64,000 bases of DNA from Stentor roeselii. Lineage: Eukaryota > Ciliophora > Heterotrichea > Heterotrichida > Stentoridae. Positions 37,891 through 47,137 of the stretch are shown piece after piece; positions within the stretch are counted from its first letter, which is position 1; every line of letters begins with the position of its first letter. The stretch spans positions 62,001 through 126,000 of the forward strand of contig RSEH01000082.1 in NCBI GenBank assembly GCA_006503475.1, read 5' to 3'. The notes beneath the pieces were generated by a model, which was not told where the DNA came from, ran no database searches, and was given only the letters and a program-made list of their open reading frames with translations. A program made the translations under genes and the position numbers.

Positions 37891-37998
37891 AAAAAATTAC
37901 TCCAACTAAACCCCTATAAAACAACCTTTCCTACCCTCCCTATCCATCCACTCAACCCATTCCAATCCATCCATCCATTCAAATCTCAATTCTCTTAA
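37891..37998 (-). other. 108-nt tract without G on + (C-free 3' flank of kinesin-8)
   Basis: No G on the + strand over 108 nt, with CCAT-rich stretches near 37950-37985. It lies between the convergent stops at 37727 and 38025. On the kinesin-8 sense strand it is C-free, like other 3' flanks here, and probably contains its transcript end. Confidence 0.5.
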
Positions 37999-38024
37999 GT
38001 TATCGATTATAACTTCATATTTAT

Positions 38025-40187
38025 TTACTTCTTTTTCCTAACTCCAGCAACTTTCTTAGGTTGTTTTGGCTGTTTAGTGACCGACACACCTTTACTAAGT
38101 CCATCCTCAATGATTTTTCCATTAATCATAAGTCCCATGCCAGCCGGTACATTTTCAACCTTAACAGGAGCAGGGTCGTTTTTGACCTTGACTTCCTGTT
38201 CCTGTTTCTTAATAAGTGCCTTTCCCTTCAACATGAATCCCCTGTCTTCACTTCCATCAATATCAGCACTGACCTTACTAGTCGCAAGCAGCATTTCACT
38301 AGTTTCAAAGTCCTCATCATCCTTATCAAACGGAATTTCTTCATCTTCATCAATAGGCGCGTTGATATCATATCCTTTCATCTGAAGCTCTTCTTCAGTG
38401 ACCTCTTCTTCCATTCCTTTTTCCATCGGCCTGACGATTTCATCGACTTGTGCCCAAATAGAAGACCCGTCATCAATTCCACGTTCTTCCAACAACTTCT
38501 TCTGAGCAATGATAAGACTTTGCAAGTCACTAATAGTTTTTTCCTGAATAAGCAGTTGAAGTTCAAGTTCCACATTAGTTTGTTCTAAAATATGACTTTT
38601 AATCAAAAGCTCTAAAAAGTCTCTTTTTTCTTGAAATTTGATTCGTGAGTCGATTGACATTCGAATGGCTTTACCCCGAGCCATGTTTTCCTGAAGTTGA
38701 ACAATCATCAGTTCTTTTCTTTTGTTGTTCTTGTCAGTGCTGCCCTTGAGTAGTTGAATGTCTTTAAACTCTTTCCTGATATGTGAAGGAACTGCGCTTA
38801 ATGGTCGACCTTCTTCGTATTTGGGAAGTTCTTTGTTTTCTTCTTCCTTCTTCCAAATGACGACTTCGGCCTGGCGTCTTTTTATTTCTAAAATATTTAA
38901 AGCGTTTTGTTCTTCTAGTTCAAGTAATGCTCGCCGCAGTTGGATCCTTTCTTGGAAGTTTTCGAAAATATCTGCTTGAATCTTCTTCATTTCTAAATCG
39001 TCGTGAAGTCTTCCGCAGCTGCACTTGCAGTCTGACTCTGCAGGTGAAGTTATGCCTTTGGTTAGTTGGACTTTTAGCTGTTCTATTTCACTTCTTAGGT
39101 CTGATATGATGTTTTTGTACTCAGCGATGTGAAGTGAGACTAGCTTCTTGTTTGCTTGAACTTTGTATTTGATGTTTTTGGCCCTGCTTGCGTATTTTAG
39201 GGTGTTTACTGACTCTTCGAATTGAGATGCTGCTGGGGAAATATTTGAAATCATTACTGTTTTGCAGTTGCCGCCCAGGGAATCTTTTAGCATTCTGGTC
39301 AATTTCGAGTCCCTATAAGGTACAAAGAATCCTTTCTTCGACTTATCTCCTAGTGCATTAATACAATTAGCCAAAGCAAGCAACGATCTATTAATTTTCG
39401 CTCCTTCCAAAAGTCTAATTCCCCTATTTTCAGTAACAGTTCCTCTTTCAGACCCTGCAAGATCAATAAGTGATAATTTCCCTTGATAAATATCAACTTC
39501 CGTGCTTTGAATCCTATCACGTTGTGCAAGACTGACCTGGAAAATCGCATGAGACCTACTCGAGGTCTGATTTGCATTAGTCGCTTCAGTAGTTCTTCTT
39601 TTATTCCCAGTCGACAACAAGTTCATGACCTGTTCAGTGCTTTCCGCTGAAAACTCAGTGACCCCTGCAATGACGACTCCTCTCAGCGGGTCATCTCTAA
39701 GATCCAAGTAGTTATTGCTAGGATTAAGCAGGTCACGAATAGCTTCATTATAAATCTCCACATACGAAATTTTTATATCATACAACTTGTCAGGGCTTGC
39801 CTGTATCTGCTTGAACATTTCCCTTATCGTCAAAATCGCGATTCCAGGGTCTTCCTGCCCGCCGAGCATCGTGTAAGTCTTCCCTGAACCTGTCGGGCCA
39901 TAGGCGAAGACGCAGGCGTTTATCCCGCTCAACGCTGGGTGGACCAGGTCTTGCACGGTGCTTGAGAACACGTGCTCGTTAGTCGCTTCTTTGAAGATCT
40001 TGTCAAAGACATATCGTTGCTCGCGAGACCTGTGGAGCAAGTTTTTACGCTCTTCGAAGTCGTTCATGTCGAGGATTATTAACAGCTTGTCCTCTACTCG
40101 AGTTATGTCCTTGTCGTTCGATGCTAGTTCTTTTGGGTTCAGTGGACGGATTCGAATTGCCACCAGCATGTTTGCCTCTTCTGACAT
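38025..40187 (-). CDS. kinesin-8 family motor, 720 aa
   Basis: N-terminal motor with VAIRIRPLN (about 9-17), YGPTGSGKT (P-loop, about 94-102), SSRSH (about 214), DLAGSE (about 244) and the kinesin-8 signature NRGIRLLEGAKINRSLLALANCINALGD, ending near 340 at YASRAKNIKYK. The insert ISYVEIYNEAIRDLLNP and the loop-2 region RYVFDKIF also fit KIF18/19. Coiled coil follows (about 350-600) and a Lys-rich tail. Kinesin-8 motors walk to plus ends and shorten microtubules; KIF19-type members set cilium length. All catalytic motifs are intact. It starts 15 nt behind the stop of the CNB gene on the same strand. Confidence 0.95.
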   Translation of the reverse strand: MSEEANMLVAIRIRPLNPKELASNDKDITRVEDKLLIILDMNDFEERKNLLHRSREQRYVFDKIFKEATNEHVFSSTVQDLVHPALSGINACVFAYGPTGSGKTYTMLGGQEDPGIAILTIREMFKQIQASPDKLYDIKISYVEIYNEAIRDLLNPSNNYLDLRDDPLRGVVIAGVTEFSAESTEQVMNLLSTGNKRRTTEATNANQTSSRSHAIFQVSLAQRDRIQSTEVDIYQGKLSLIDLAGSERGTVTENRGIRLLEGAKINRSLLALANCINALGDKSKKGFFVPYRDSKLTRMLKDSLGGNCKTVMISNISPAASQFEESVNTLKYASRAKNIKYKVQANKKLVSLHIAEYKNIISDLRSEIEQLKVQLTKGITSPAESDCKCSCGRLHDDLEMKKIQADIFENFQERIQLRRALLELEEQNALNILEIKRRQAEVVIWKKEEENKELPKYEEGRPLSAVPSHIRKEFKDIQLLKGSTDKNNKRKELMIVQLQENMARGKAIRMSIDSRIKFQEKRDFLELLIKSHILEQTNVELELQLLIQEKTISDLQSLIIAQKKLLEERGIDDGSSIWAQVDEIVRPMEKGMEEEVTEEELQMKGYDINAPIDEDEEIPFDKDDEDFETSEMLLATSKVSADIDGSEDRGFMLKGKALIKKQEQEVKVKNDPAPVKVENVPAGMGLMINGKIIEDGLSKGVSVTKQPKQPKKVAGVRKKK

Positions 40188-40202
40188 TTTTATTAAGAAG
40201 GA

Positions 40203-41615
40203 TTAACTGTTTAAAGCTTCGTATATTGCTTTGGAGTTTAAAGAAGATACTGCTAAGTGACCGGATCCACGGATTGGAGATGGAGTTCCACGGTCGGACT
40301 TTGGAATGTACTTTGATAGGAATTTGGTTTGGAGCTTTGGAAAAGTTGGAGAGGGCTTTGATGAGGATTTTTGCTTTAGAGGGGATTTTTGGGAAAGGGA
40401 TAATGGCGGGTTTGTTGAACGAAGGTCGTTGGTTATTTGCTTGTAGAGGAAAATGTTGGAAAAATTGTCTTGCTTTTTACTGAAGACTTGAACCGTAGAA
40501 TTCTTTTGAAAAGGCGGAGGAGTTTTAGTTTCTTCCCTCAAAACCTGTTCAACTTCCTTATTCCTCCTTCTAATCTGCAAAGGACTTAAAGAAGAAGCAG
40601 TATCCTCCGCAATAAACTTCCACATAGCAACCCTAGACTGAATCTCCATTTCCTTAACAAGAATCTTCTCTTGTATATATCTAACAGTATCCTCTCCTTT
40701 AACCCTTTTATAAAAATCAGCTTTAAGTATGCAAAGAACCTTTGCACTCTGCGAGTTACAAATGCAAGAAAACCTTCTAACCTCATCTTGATTTTCTTCA
40801 ACACCAAAAAGTTCCCCAACTCCAACTTTCGCAATATTAGCGACTTGAACCAAATTTTTCTGCAAAGCTTTCGATCGAAATTTGACGATTTCTACATTAT
40901 CCGAATAACATTCATTATAAATCGCATTTTTTTTCCTTCCATCCTGAACCACAATTCTCTTCTGAAACAAAAACTCTCCTTCAGTAACTAAAAAAACCTC
41001 ATTAACAGCTTCACCTTCCTTATAAACAACCTGATTTTTAAAAAACTCTTTTTCTTTAAAGTTGTAAGTTAATTTCGCGAGACTTCCTTTCGTAATTCCT
41101 GAAAAAATAGGAAGAGTTTTAAGGAAAGTGACGACATTATTTCTCTTATCTCTCACTACTTTTGCAATCATTCTATTGTAATCAGCTTTTTCTAATGTGA
41201 GGAAGTGTGAGTTAACCTTACATTTGACTGAAGCTTGTCGAGGTTTCGAGCTTTCCAAGGCGAGTTCTCCAAAACTAGCACCTTTTCCGAGTTCAACGAC
41301 TTCAGACATTTTAAACTCGCCTGTCAGTTCATCTTTTTTCGGAATCTCGATACCGACTTTTCCGGAGAGAATTAAGTAAAAGCAGGTACCTGTATCGCCT
41401 ATGTTGAACAGGTAGTGCTCTGAGGCGCAGAACTCGTAGGACAGGAACTTGCAGCAGATCTGATGCGCTGTTTCTCCACTGAGCTCGATGATGTTTTGGA
41501 ATACTTTCGAGTTCCGAGTCAGGTCTTGTAACTCGAGGATCTCTGCTGGGCTGCGGTCGTTTGGCTTCTTTTTGCATATTAATTTGACTTTATGGAGAAA
41601 GCTTTCATCTTCCAT
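40203..41615 (-). CDS. cyclic-nucleotide-binding (CNB) domain protein, 470 aa
   Basis: Two CNB folds. The first (about residues 40-155) has a canonical phosphate-binding cassette, GASFGELALESSKPRQAS, with both the Glu and the Arg that contact the cyclic nucleotide, so it can be expected to bind cAMP or cGMP. The second (about 165-300) keeps the fold (VFLVTEGEF, GVGELFGVEENQ) but not the cassette. There is no kinase or channel segment. The C-terminal 150 residues are basic and Ser/Pro-rich. It could be a regulatory subunit or a free cAMP receptor; a PKA-R call would need an inhibitor sequence, which I do not see. Within the signalling block 35-48 kb it is the only protein with an intact pocket. 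Confidence 0.9.
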   Translation of the reverse strand: MEDESFLHKVKLICKKKPNDRSPAEILELQDLTRNSKVFQNIIELSGETAHQICCKFLSYEFCASEHYLFNIGDTGTCFYLILSGKVGIEIPKKDELTGEFKMSEVVELGKGASFGELALESSKPRQASVKCKVNSHFLTLEKADYNRMIAKVVRDKRNNVVTFLKTLPIFSGITKGSLAKLTYNFKEKEFFKNQVVYKEGEAVNEVFLVTEGEFLFQKRIVVQDGRKKNAIYNECYSDNVEIVKFRSKALQKNLVQVANIAKVGVGELFGVEENQDEVRRFSCICNSQSAKVLCILKADFYKRVKGEDTVRYIQEKILVKEMEIQSRVAMWKFIAEDTASSLSPLQIRRRNKEVEQVLREETKTPPPFQKNSTVQVFSKKQDNFSNIFLYKQITNDLRSTNPPLSLSQKSPLKQKSSSKPSPTFPKLQTKFLSKYIPKSDRGTPSPIRGSGHLAVSSLNSKAIYEALNS

Positions 41616-41775
41616 GAGATTATTGAATGATATTCTTGAAATTTTTTATTCTTTATTAGAATATTTTAGAACTTTATAGTTCCTGAAAGTTTAAGTTCTT
41701 ATTAAAATTTTAGTGAAATAAAAAGTTGAATATTTTATGAAAAGTTTTACTCTGGTGCATTAAATCGCTTGATAA

Positions 41776-42636
41776 ATGTGGAAAGTTTACCCACTCATCT
41801 TTCTTTTATCTGGAGTCCAGGCCTGGTGGTGTCAAGGTCACATGCTAGTCGCGATGATAGCCCAAATCGACTTATCAACAACAGACCCAAAGGCTTTCAA
41901 AGAAGCTAATTCCATAGTCTCAGTGCTCAACGGTTCCTTATCTCACAACCTGTCAAACTCGTTCGTGGAAACAGGCTGCTGGGCAGACGACCTGAAGACC
42001 TTCAACGTAACCTACTTAAACAACGGTCACTTCTACGACATGCCTTACAACCCAGAAGGCCTTCTATCGACAAGCATTGGAGGAATCAACATCTTGGAGT
42101 CCTGGGCAAGTGCAATGGCGACTTTAACAAAAGAAACTTTAGAATCCGCTCCTTTCGAGACATCATTTTCCCTTCGTTTTCTGATTCACCTGGCAGGTGA
42201 CATTCACCAGCCTCTTCATTGCACGATGTTGTGGAACAGTCAGTTCCCAAAGGGCGACCTTGGTGGAAACTTCTTTAAAATTCCTTTCAGCAGCGATATA
42301 AAACAACTCCATGCCTTTTGGGATTCAGGCGCTGGACAACTCAAAGACGACCCAGTCCGCCCCTTGAGTCAAGACAGTTGGAACAGTTTATTTGCCATTG
42401 CTGAGAACATCATGCATAAATTTCCTCGTTCTAGCTTTTCAAATGAACTTAAATTGAAAAATCCTGCTGATTGGTGCCTGGGCAGCTTTGAAGACGCAGT
42501 TGAATTCGCTTATGATGGAGTCACTCAAAATCAGCCTCCTTCTCAGGAATATATCGATCGGGCTTGGCAGGTCATTCAAGGACGCATCGCGCTTGGAGGG
42601 TATCGACTTGCTGATACTTTAAGCTCGCTTTATTAA
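41776..42636 (+). CDS. secreted S1/P1-type zinc nuclease, 286 aa
   Basis: Signal peptide 1-16 (WKVYPLIFLLSGVQA), after which the mature protein would start with Trp, the N-terminal zinc ligand of the S1/P1 family (WWCQGHMLVA). Other ligand motifs are in place: CWADD, HFYDM, FLIHLAGDIHQPLH, DLGGNFF and LHAFWDSG. These enzymes cut single-stranded DNA and RNA at three zinc ions and act in secreted or lysosomal compartments. In a phagotrophic ciliate a food-vacuole role is likely but inferred. Its stop lies 10 bp from the stop of the convergent RNF113 gene. Length is normal for the family. Confidence 0.95.
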   Translation: MWKVYPLIFLLSGVQAWWCQGHMLVAMIAQIDLSTTDPKAFKEANSIVSVLNGSLSHNLSNSFVETGCWADDLKTFNVTYLNNGHFYDMPYNPEGLLSTSIGGINILESWASAMATLTKETLESAPFETSFSLRFLIHLAGDIHQPLHCTMLWNSQFPKGDLGGNFFKIPFSSDIKQLHAFWDSGAGQLKDDPVRPLSQDSWNSLFAIAENIMHKFPRSSFSNELKLKNPADWCLGSFEDAVEFAYDGVTQNQPPSQEYIDRAWQVIQGRIALGGYRLADTLSSLY

Positions 42637-42646
42637 GTTAGAAATT

Positions 42647-43447
42647 TTATTTATTATTTTTTGGGTTTTTTTCTTCGGATTTGATTTCGTTGAAAATTCC
42701 TTTTGTGTCTTTTCCGCAGATGTAACATTTTGGACTGTGGGCGAATTGCTCCATTGAACATTTCAGGCAAAATTCGTGTTTGCAGAGAGTTGTGATTTCT
42801 TTGGGACCTTCGCATTTTAAACAACCTTTTTCTTTTAGTTCTGGTGGAGGGTTTGAGGGTTCTAGGTCTTTTAGATCTAAGGCTTTTTTTCTTTTTAATT
42901 CTTGGTCTTTTTCCCATTCTTTTTCGAGTTCCCAACCGGTTTTTAACTCGCTTCGGTCATGCACGAAGATGCAGGATTCTCCGTATCCGCAGTACCCGCT
43001 GATACGCCAGTCTTTGCATAGTCCGTAAGAGTAGTCGAATCTGCAGGTAGCTTTCAAGTGAGAAGGTGCCTTAACTGGTCCGAGACTTCCTGTGAACTTC
43101 GAAGCTCTTATTGAGGACTCTGACTTTTCAGCATATTGAGCGTAAGCCTTTTGTCCTCGATAAACAGAAGCTGACAATTCCCCTGAAAAAATTTTGGATG
43201 AGAGTGACTTTTGGGTCAGGGCTGCTGTTATCGGACAGTCATCTGGATCAATAGATAAAATTTCAGATGGGTTTATTGTTATGTCTTCACATGGGGTATA
43301 GGAAAATAAACTTTTGGACGGGTTTGATGAAGGAAGAGATGTAGTGAGAGGTGTCGATTTTGGAGTAATTTTGGGTTCTGAGGACTGGTCATCGATTGAA
43401 AGTTTTTGCCTTTTTTGACGTTTTGTGAAAGAAACATTTTCAGACAT
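42647..43447 (-). CDS. RNF113: RNF113/Cwc24 splicing factor (CCCH + RING), 266 aa
   Basis: The order of elements matches RNF113A/Cwc24: a disordered basic N-terminus, ASVYRGQKAYAQYAEK, PVKAPSHLKATCRFDY, a CCCH zinc finger CKDWRISGYCGYGESCIFVH (about 140-160), DRSELKTGWELEKEWE, then a RING with CLKC, CKHEFCLKCSMEQF and CYICGKDTKGIFN (about 210-250). Cwc24 sits over the 5' splice site in the activated spliceosome before the first step. It therefore belongs to the machinery that must handle the 15-nt introns seen in this genome. RING spacing looks slightly shortened after the first CxxC, but the pattern is clear. Confidence 0.95.
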   Translation of the reverse strand: MSENVSFTKRQKRQKLSIDDQSSEPKITPKSTPLTTSLPSSNPSKSLFSYTPCEDITINPSEILSIDPDDCPITAALTQKSLSSKIFSGELSASVYRGQKAYAQYAEKSESSIRASKFTGSLGPVKAPSHLKATCRFDYSYGLCKDWRISGYCGYGESCIFVHDRSELKTGWELEKEWEKDQELKRKKALDLKDLEPSNPPPELKEKGCLKCEGPKEITTLCKHEFCLKCSMEQFAHSPKCYICGKDTKGIFNEIKSEEKNPKNNK

Positions 43448-43718
43448 TTCGAGATTATTAAGAAGACTTCTATTAGCATGAAAATAGTTATATAAGAAAT
43501 CATTAGCTTCAAATGATTTGATTTAATATTCAAAGTTAATTATTTTAATTAAGAGACTATAAAAGACTTCTATCTAAATGAAAGAACTAATAAAATTAAC
43601 ACAAAACATAAAAAATGATTATCTTGAAACAATTTAATTCTAATATTTCAAGAATATTCAAAAGCCTATATTCAAAATTTTAATTAAACTTCATCCTAAA
43701 TCATCATGACTCTTAAAA

Positions 43719-44912
43719 ATGATAATTTCAAGGCTCCTTACCCGCTCCTTAAAAAACCAGAGATTTTTTTCATCTCTTCAAAACATCCAAGATCTCCGTT
43801 TAAAAATCGATTCCTTTATGTCCCAGAAAGACCTGCCGTCAGTAGAGTCTCATCTACTCACTCTAATGTCATCACTTCCATCCTTATCAAGTAAAGAAAC
43901 CCAAAACCTTTCAAAGTACCTCCTAACCTACGGACAATCAATGGCCTCGCTTAATAAGTCCTCTTTAGCGAATCAGCTCGCCTTGAAATCTCAATCTTTG
44001 ATAGACTCTTTGGAAGAACCATCACTAGTGATTACCTTTACAATGTACTCCCTTTGCATCTTCAGCTTGACTGAAAGTTACTCAGAGGCGCTGAGTCTTT
44101 TAGAAAGTAAGAAAAATCTTGCATCTGCTCTTGAGACTAGTAAGTTGAAAGGTGATTTTTTTGAGAATCTTGGAAAGCTAAAAATGCAGCTTTCTGATCT
44201 TCATGGGGCTCTATCCAATTTTTCAGAAGCTTTTTCTATATTTTCAGATTTAAACGACAAATTTTCAGTCTTTCGATGCCGTGTTTACATGTCAGTGATC
44301 CATCACAAGTCAGGTTCAACAGATTCTGCAAAGCATGAGATGAGTCTTTGCACTACATACCTCCTCCAAGAAAAGTTCATACTTAAAGGTGAATCACTTG
44401 AGCCAATAAGTCTCTGGCTAATCAATCTAATCACTTTCGCTGCAGACCCTTCAGATCAACAAAAAACCATTCAAAACATTTTAACCGCTTTCGAAAGTCA
44501 TCCAATCGACTCACAATTTTCACTATTCGAGAATTTTTTAGAAACCATTCAAAAATCAAAACAAAAAAAACTAGGAGTCTTCATCAGTCAGTTATTTTTG
44601 CAGTTTCTTCAAAAAAACTACCAAGAAAAGCCAGGGACAATAGCAAGAGCGTTATATTTCGCTGCAAACGAGCAGGCCAAAGCAGGAGCCTTCTCCTCAG
44701 CGATTCAACTTGCAGAAGACTGTTTAAAAATCCAAGAGCGCATAGGACACAAGTACAACATGGCAATGACATTAAACCTTTTAATGCAGATCCAAATGCG
44801 AAACGACGACTGGAACTCAGCTTATTCCTATTTAGAACGTTTTGGAAAAATCGCAAAAGAAACAGGTGACGAATCTTTATTAAAATTATACTCAGACTAC
44901 AAGTCACTTTAA
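43719..44912 (+). CDS. TPR-like protein with likely mitochondrial presequence, 397 aa
   Basis: The first 20 residues (MIISRLLTRSLKNQRFFSSL) are basic, hydroxylated and without acidic residues: a typical mitochondrial targeting sequence. The rest is all-helical, with repeat-like pairs such as FFENLGKLKMQLSDLHGALS and ALYFAANEQAKAGAFSSAIQ, the latter followed by an AEDCLKIQERIG helix: tetratricopeptide-like repeats for protein binding. No catalytic motif. An earlier ATG at 43706 opens another frame of 62 codons, so initiation at 43719 would need leaky scanning or a transcript start between the two. It converges with the PDE gene with 15 bp between stops. Function unknown. Confidence 0.7.
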   Translation: MIISRLLTRSLKNQRFFSSLQNIQDLRLKIDSFMSQKDLPSVESHLLTLMSSLPSLSSKETQNLSKYLLTYGQSMASLNKSSLANQLALKSQSLIDSLEEPSLVITFTMYSLCIFSLTESYSEALSLLESKKNLASALETSKLKGDFFENLGKLKMQLSDLHGALSNFSEAFSIFSDLNDKFSVFRCRVYMSVIHHKSGSTDSAKHEMSLCTTYLLQEKFILKGESLEPISLWLINLITFAADPSDQQKTIQNILTAFESHPIDSQFSLFENFLETIQKSKQKKLGVFISQLFLQFLQKNYQEKPGTIARALYFAANEQAKAGAFSSAIQLAEDCLKIQERIGHKYNMAMTLNLLMQIQMRNDDWNSAYSYLERFGKIAKETGDESLLKLYSDYKSL

Positions 44913-44927
44913 AAAAGTCTTAATTTA

Positions 44928-47075
44928 CTATAAAGAAGTCAATTTTATTGTGTCTGAAGTCACTGGCTGGGTAGCTCTTCGTGATTTTTGAACATTTTCC
45001 CAGAATTCAATGTTTTTTTTCAGTTCTTCTAGGACTCGGTTGATTGTTGCACTGTTTAAAAACTTGGTCCAGACCTCGAATAGTGGAAGACAAATGTTTC
45101 TTAAAAAACCGGCTTGGGACTTGCCGATGTTCGTGTTTGACCTGTCACAGTACATTGAAATTGGATACCCTCGGGATTTTTCCATGTCTCCTTGCTTGAA
45201 AAACTCCTCCATTAGAAGCTTTGTCCACTTTTGGTGAAGGTCAGTGTATTTCGCACTGTGGCCTATATCTGCTGTTTTCAATGCTGCTGAAAAAATTAAA
45301 AGTTTGTCGTCGAATTTGTCGAGGTTCAGGTCGTTTAAAATCGTTGAACGGGTTCGAAAACGACCTAGAATTTCGAAGTGCTTTGCCATGTCGGTTGAAA
45401 GGATCATTTCGATTATGATTTTACGGGTTAACACCCAGTTTTCAATGTCTAGATGGATGAAAAGGTCGTGGCCTGGACGTGTCATGATTTGGAATATAAG
45501 GGAACAGTGCATGTTTTCTAAGACACTTGAGTCGTTGTATTGAATACTCAGCAAATCCCTAGTTAAAATCAAGTACCTTGCATTGAGTCCAGGATGTGCA
45601 ACATCATGTCCCAGTGCAGCAACAATAGAAGCCATAGTTTCAACCGGGTTCAAAAACTTGTAAATTTCGCTATTAATATAAAAATACATCAAAGAATGAG
45701 TAACATCAGCACCATGACAAGCATTATGATAAGGCGAGTCACGATAAGCATCTTCTAAAGCATTAAAGTACTTATCAACCACCTCATCAATAACCTGAAA
45801 GCGACTACCAAGTCGATACTTATCAAACAAGTACTTCCCAATGATCCCGACACTTTTTCCAGTAGTTTCAAAAACGAACCAAATATCAAAACTCCAATTT
45901 TTTCCAACACTTTCCAAGACACCAGCGAGTTCTTCAATGCCATAAACATGCTGAGTTGACTGCTCCAAGACACTCACAGACGTATAAGCTCTTGAAAACT
46001 CATTTGTTGAAAGGACTTCCTGGTAGTTTTGCAAGATGAACTCACGGTCTTCCTCGTCTTTTACATGATTTTCAAGCATTATGCTGCTTTCTAGAGACCC
46101 GTGGCCGACTATTCGCTTGATTCTTTGGATGTTTAAAAGGGATTCTTTTAGCTTTTCTTTGATGTCTTTGAACATTATCGCCTTTACTGCGAATTTTATG
46201 TCAGTTTTCACCTTTTCGCACATGTGGATCAGGTGCTCGGTCTCGGTTTGGAAGTCTTTTAAATGAGACTTTTCTAGGTCGACTCCTGAGAAAATCACCT
46301 GCTCTTCTTTGAACTTTCGCCAAAAGATTACTTTTGATCGAAGGCAGTTCAAGTGTACCTCGACTAGTTGGTAGATTAGATAGATGCAGACTATGCAGCA
46401 CTCACTGAGTTTACTGTAAAGCCCTACCTGTGCAAAAGCAAGATTTGAAACTAAAAACAAGATAATAGCATGGATGACTGTAATAAAATAATGAAAAAAA
46501 TCATCAAGTAAAACACTTCTAGTCAAATACGAAAAAGTGAGCAAAGCTAAGGCAAAGGGCAGTGAGTTATTCGAATAGTCTATATTTAAGAATCTCGTCA
46601 AAACTTTATCATCACAAAGAATAAAAAAAGTATCTACCAAAACAGCAAAAGCCGTGAAAAGTCCTTTACTAATAAGTAAATACATTCTTTTTCTCCTCAT
46701 CATCCAAAGGATCCAAAAGTTTCCCATCAAAAGAACAACTAAAATAATAAACTGTGAGCAAAACTGACTTGTTGAAGTACTATTCGAAGAGTAAATCAAA
46801 ATTGAGAAGCTCGCCAAAGAAACAAAGAGAAGAGTCGAGATGATATAATAAAAAATAATCACAGTTTTGAACTCTGCTGACCAAGCCTCTTGGGTTTTAT
46901 CAAGAAACTGTTCTTTGGTGAAAAGAATCTCAAGCTCCTTGTCCAAGAAGTTCAAAGTATTCGGGTTAATCGGAATAGCAGAGCTTTCATATTTTTGATT
47001 GTCCAGCAAAGAGTAAGCCGAGGACTTCGACTGTCGGAAAAGGTTGATTTCAGCTTCTGTTACTTTAGATATCAT
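44928..47075 (-). CDS. membrane 3',5'-cyclic-nucleotide phosphodiesterase, 715 aa
   Basis: Six hydrophobic segments between about residues 70 and 270 are followed by a helical linker and a class I PDE catalytic domain (about 400-690): HNACHGADVTHS, ALGHDVAHPG (HD metal motif), LKTADIGHSAKYTDLHQKW and the Gln-pocket region NIGKSQAGFLRNICLPLF. The catalytic His and metal ligands are present, so it should hydrolyse cAMP and/or cGMP at a membrane, possibly ciliary. Membrane-bound PDEs with six TMs are common in ciliates and other alveolates. It shares a 62-bp divergent flank with a CNB-domain gene at 47138, which suggests joint regulation. Confidence 0.95.
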   Translation of the reverse strand: MISKVTEAEINLFRQSKSSAYSLLDNQKYESSAIPINPNTLNFLDKELEILFTKEQFLDKTQEAWSAEFKTVIIFYYIISTLLFVSLASFSILIYSSNSTSTSQFCSQFIILVVLLMGNFWILWMMRRKRMYLLISKGLFTAFAVLVDTFFILCDDKVLTRFLNIDYSNNSLPFALALLTFSYLTRSVLLDDFFHYFITVIHAIILFLVSNLAFAQVGLYSKLSECCIVCIYLIYQLVEVHLNCLRSKVIFWRKFKEEQVIFSGVDLEKSHLKDFQTETEHLIHMCEKVKTDIKFAVKAIMFKDIKEKLKESLLNIQRIKRIVGHGSLESSIMLENHVKDEEDREFILQNYQEVLSTNEFSRAYTSVSVLEQSTQHVYGIEELAGVLESVGKNWSFDIWFVFETTGKSVGIIGKYLFDKYRLGSRFQVIDEVVDKYFNALEDAYRDSPYHNACHGADVTHSLMYFYINSEIYKFLNPVETMASIVAALGHDVAHPGLNARYLILTRDLLSIQYNDSSVLENMHCSLIFQIMTRPGHDLFIHLDIENWVLTRKIIIEMILSTDMAKHFEILGRFRTRSTILNDLNLDKFDDKLLIFSAALKTADIGHSAKYTDLHQKWTKLLMEEFFKQGDMEKSRGYPISMYCDRSNTNIGKSQAGFLRNICLPLFEVWTKFLNSATINRVLEELKKNIEFWENVQKSRRATQPVTSDTIKLTSL

Positions 47076-47137
47076 TATTTTGAGTATAAATGGTTTTTAG
47101 GTCTTATCATTTAATATGAGCAGTTTATTCAATAATC

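Noticed and set aside
38013-38028. A 16-nt GTAAATAAATATGAAG at the kinesin-8 stop that could be an intron
   Set aside because: It would add only four residues before another stop and ends AAG, not the NCAG of the four supported introns.
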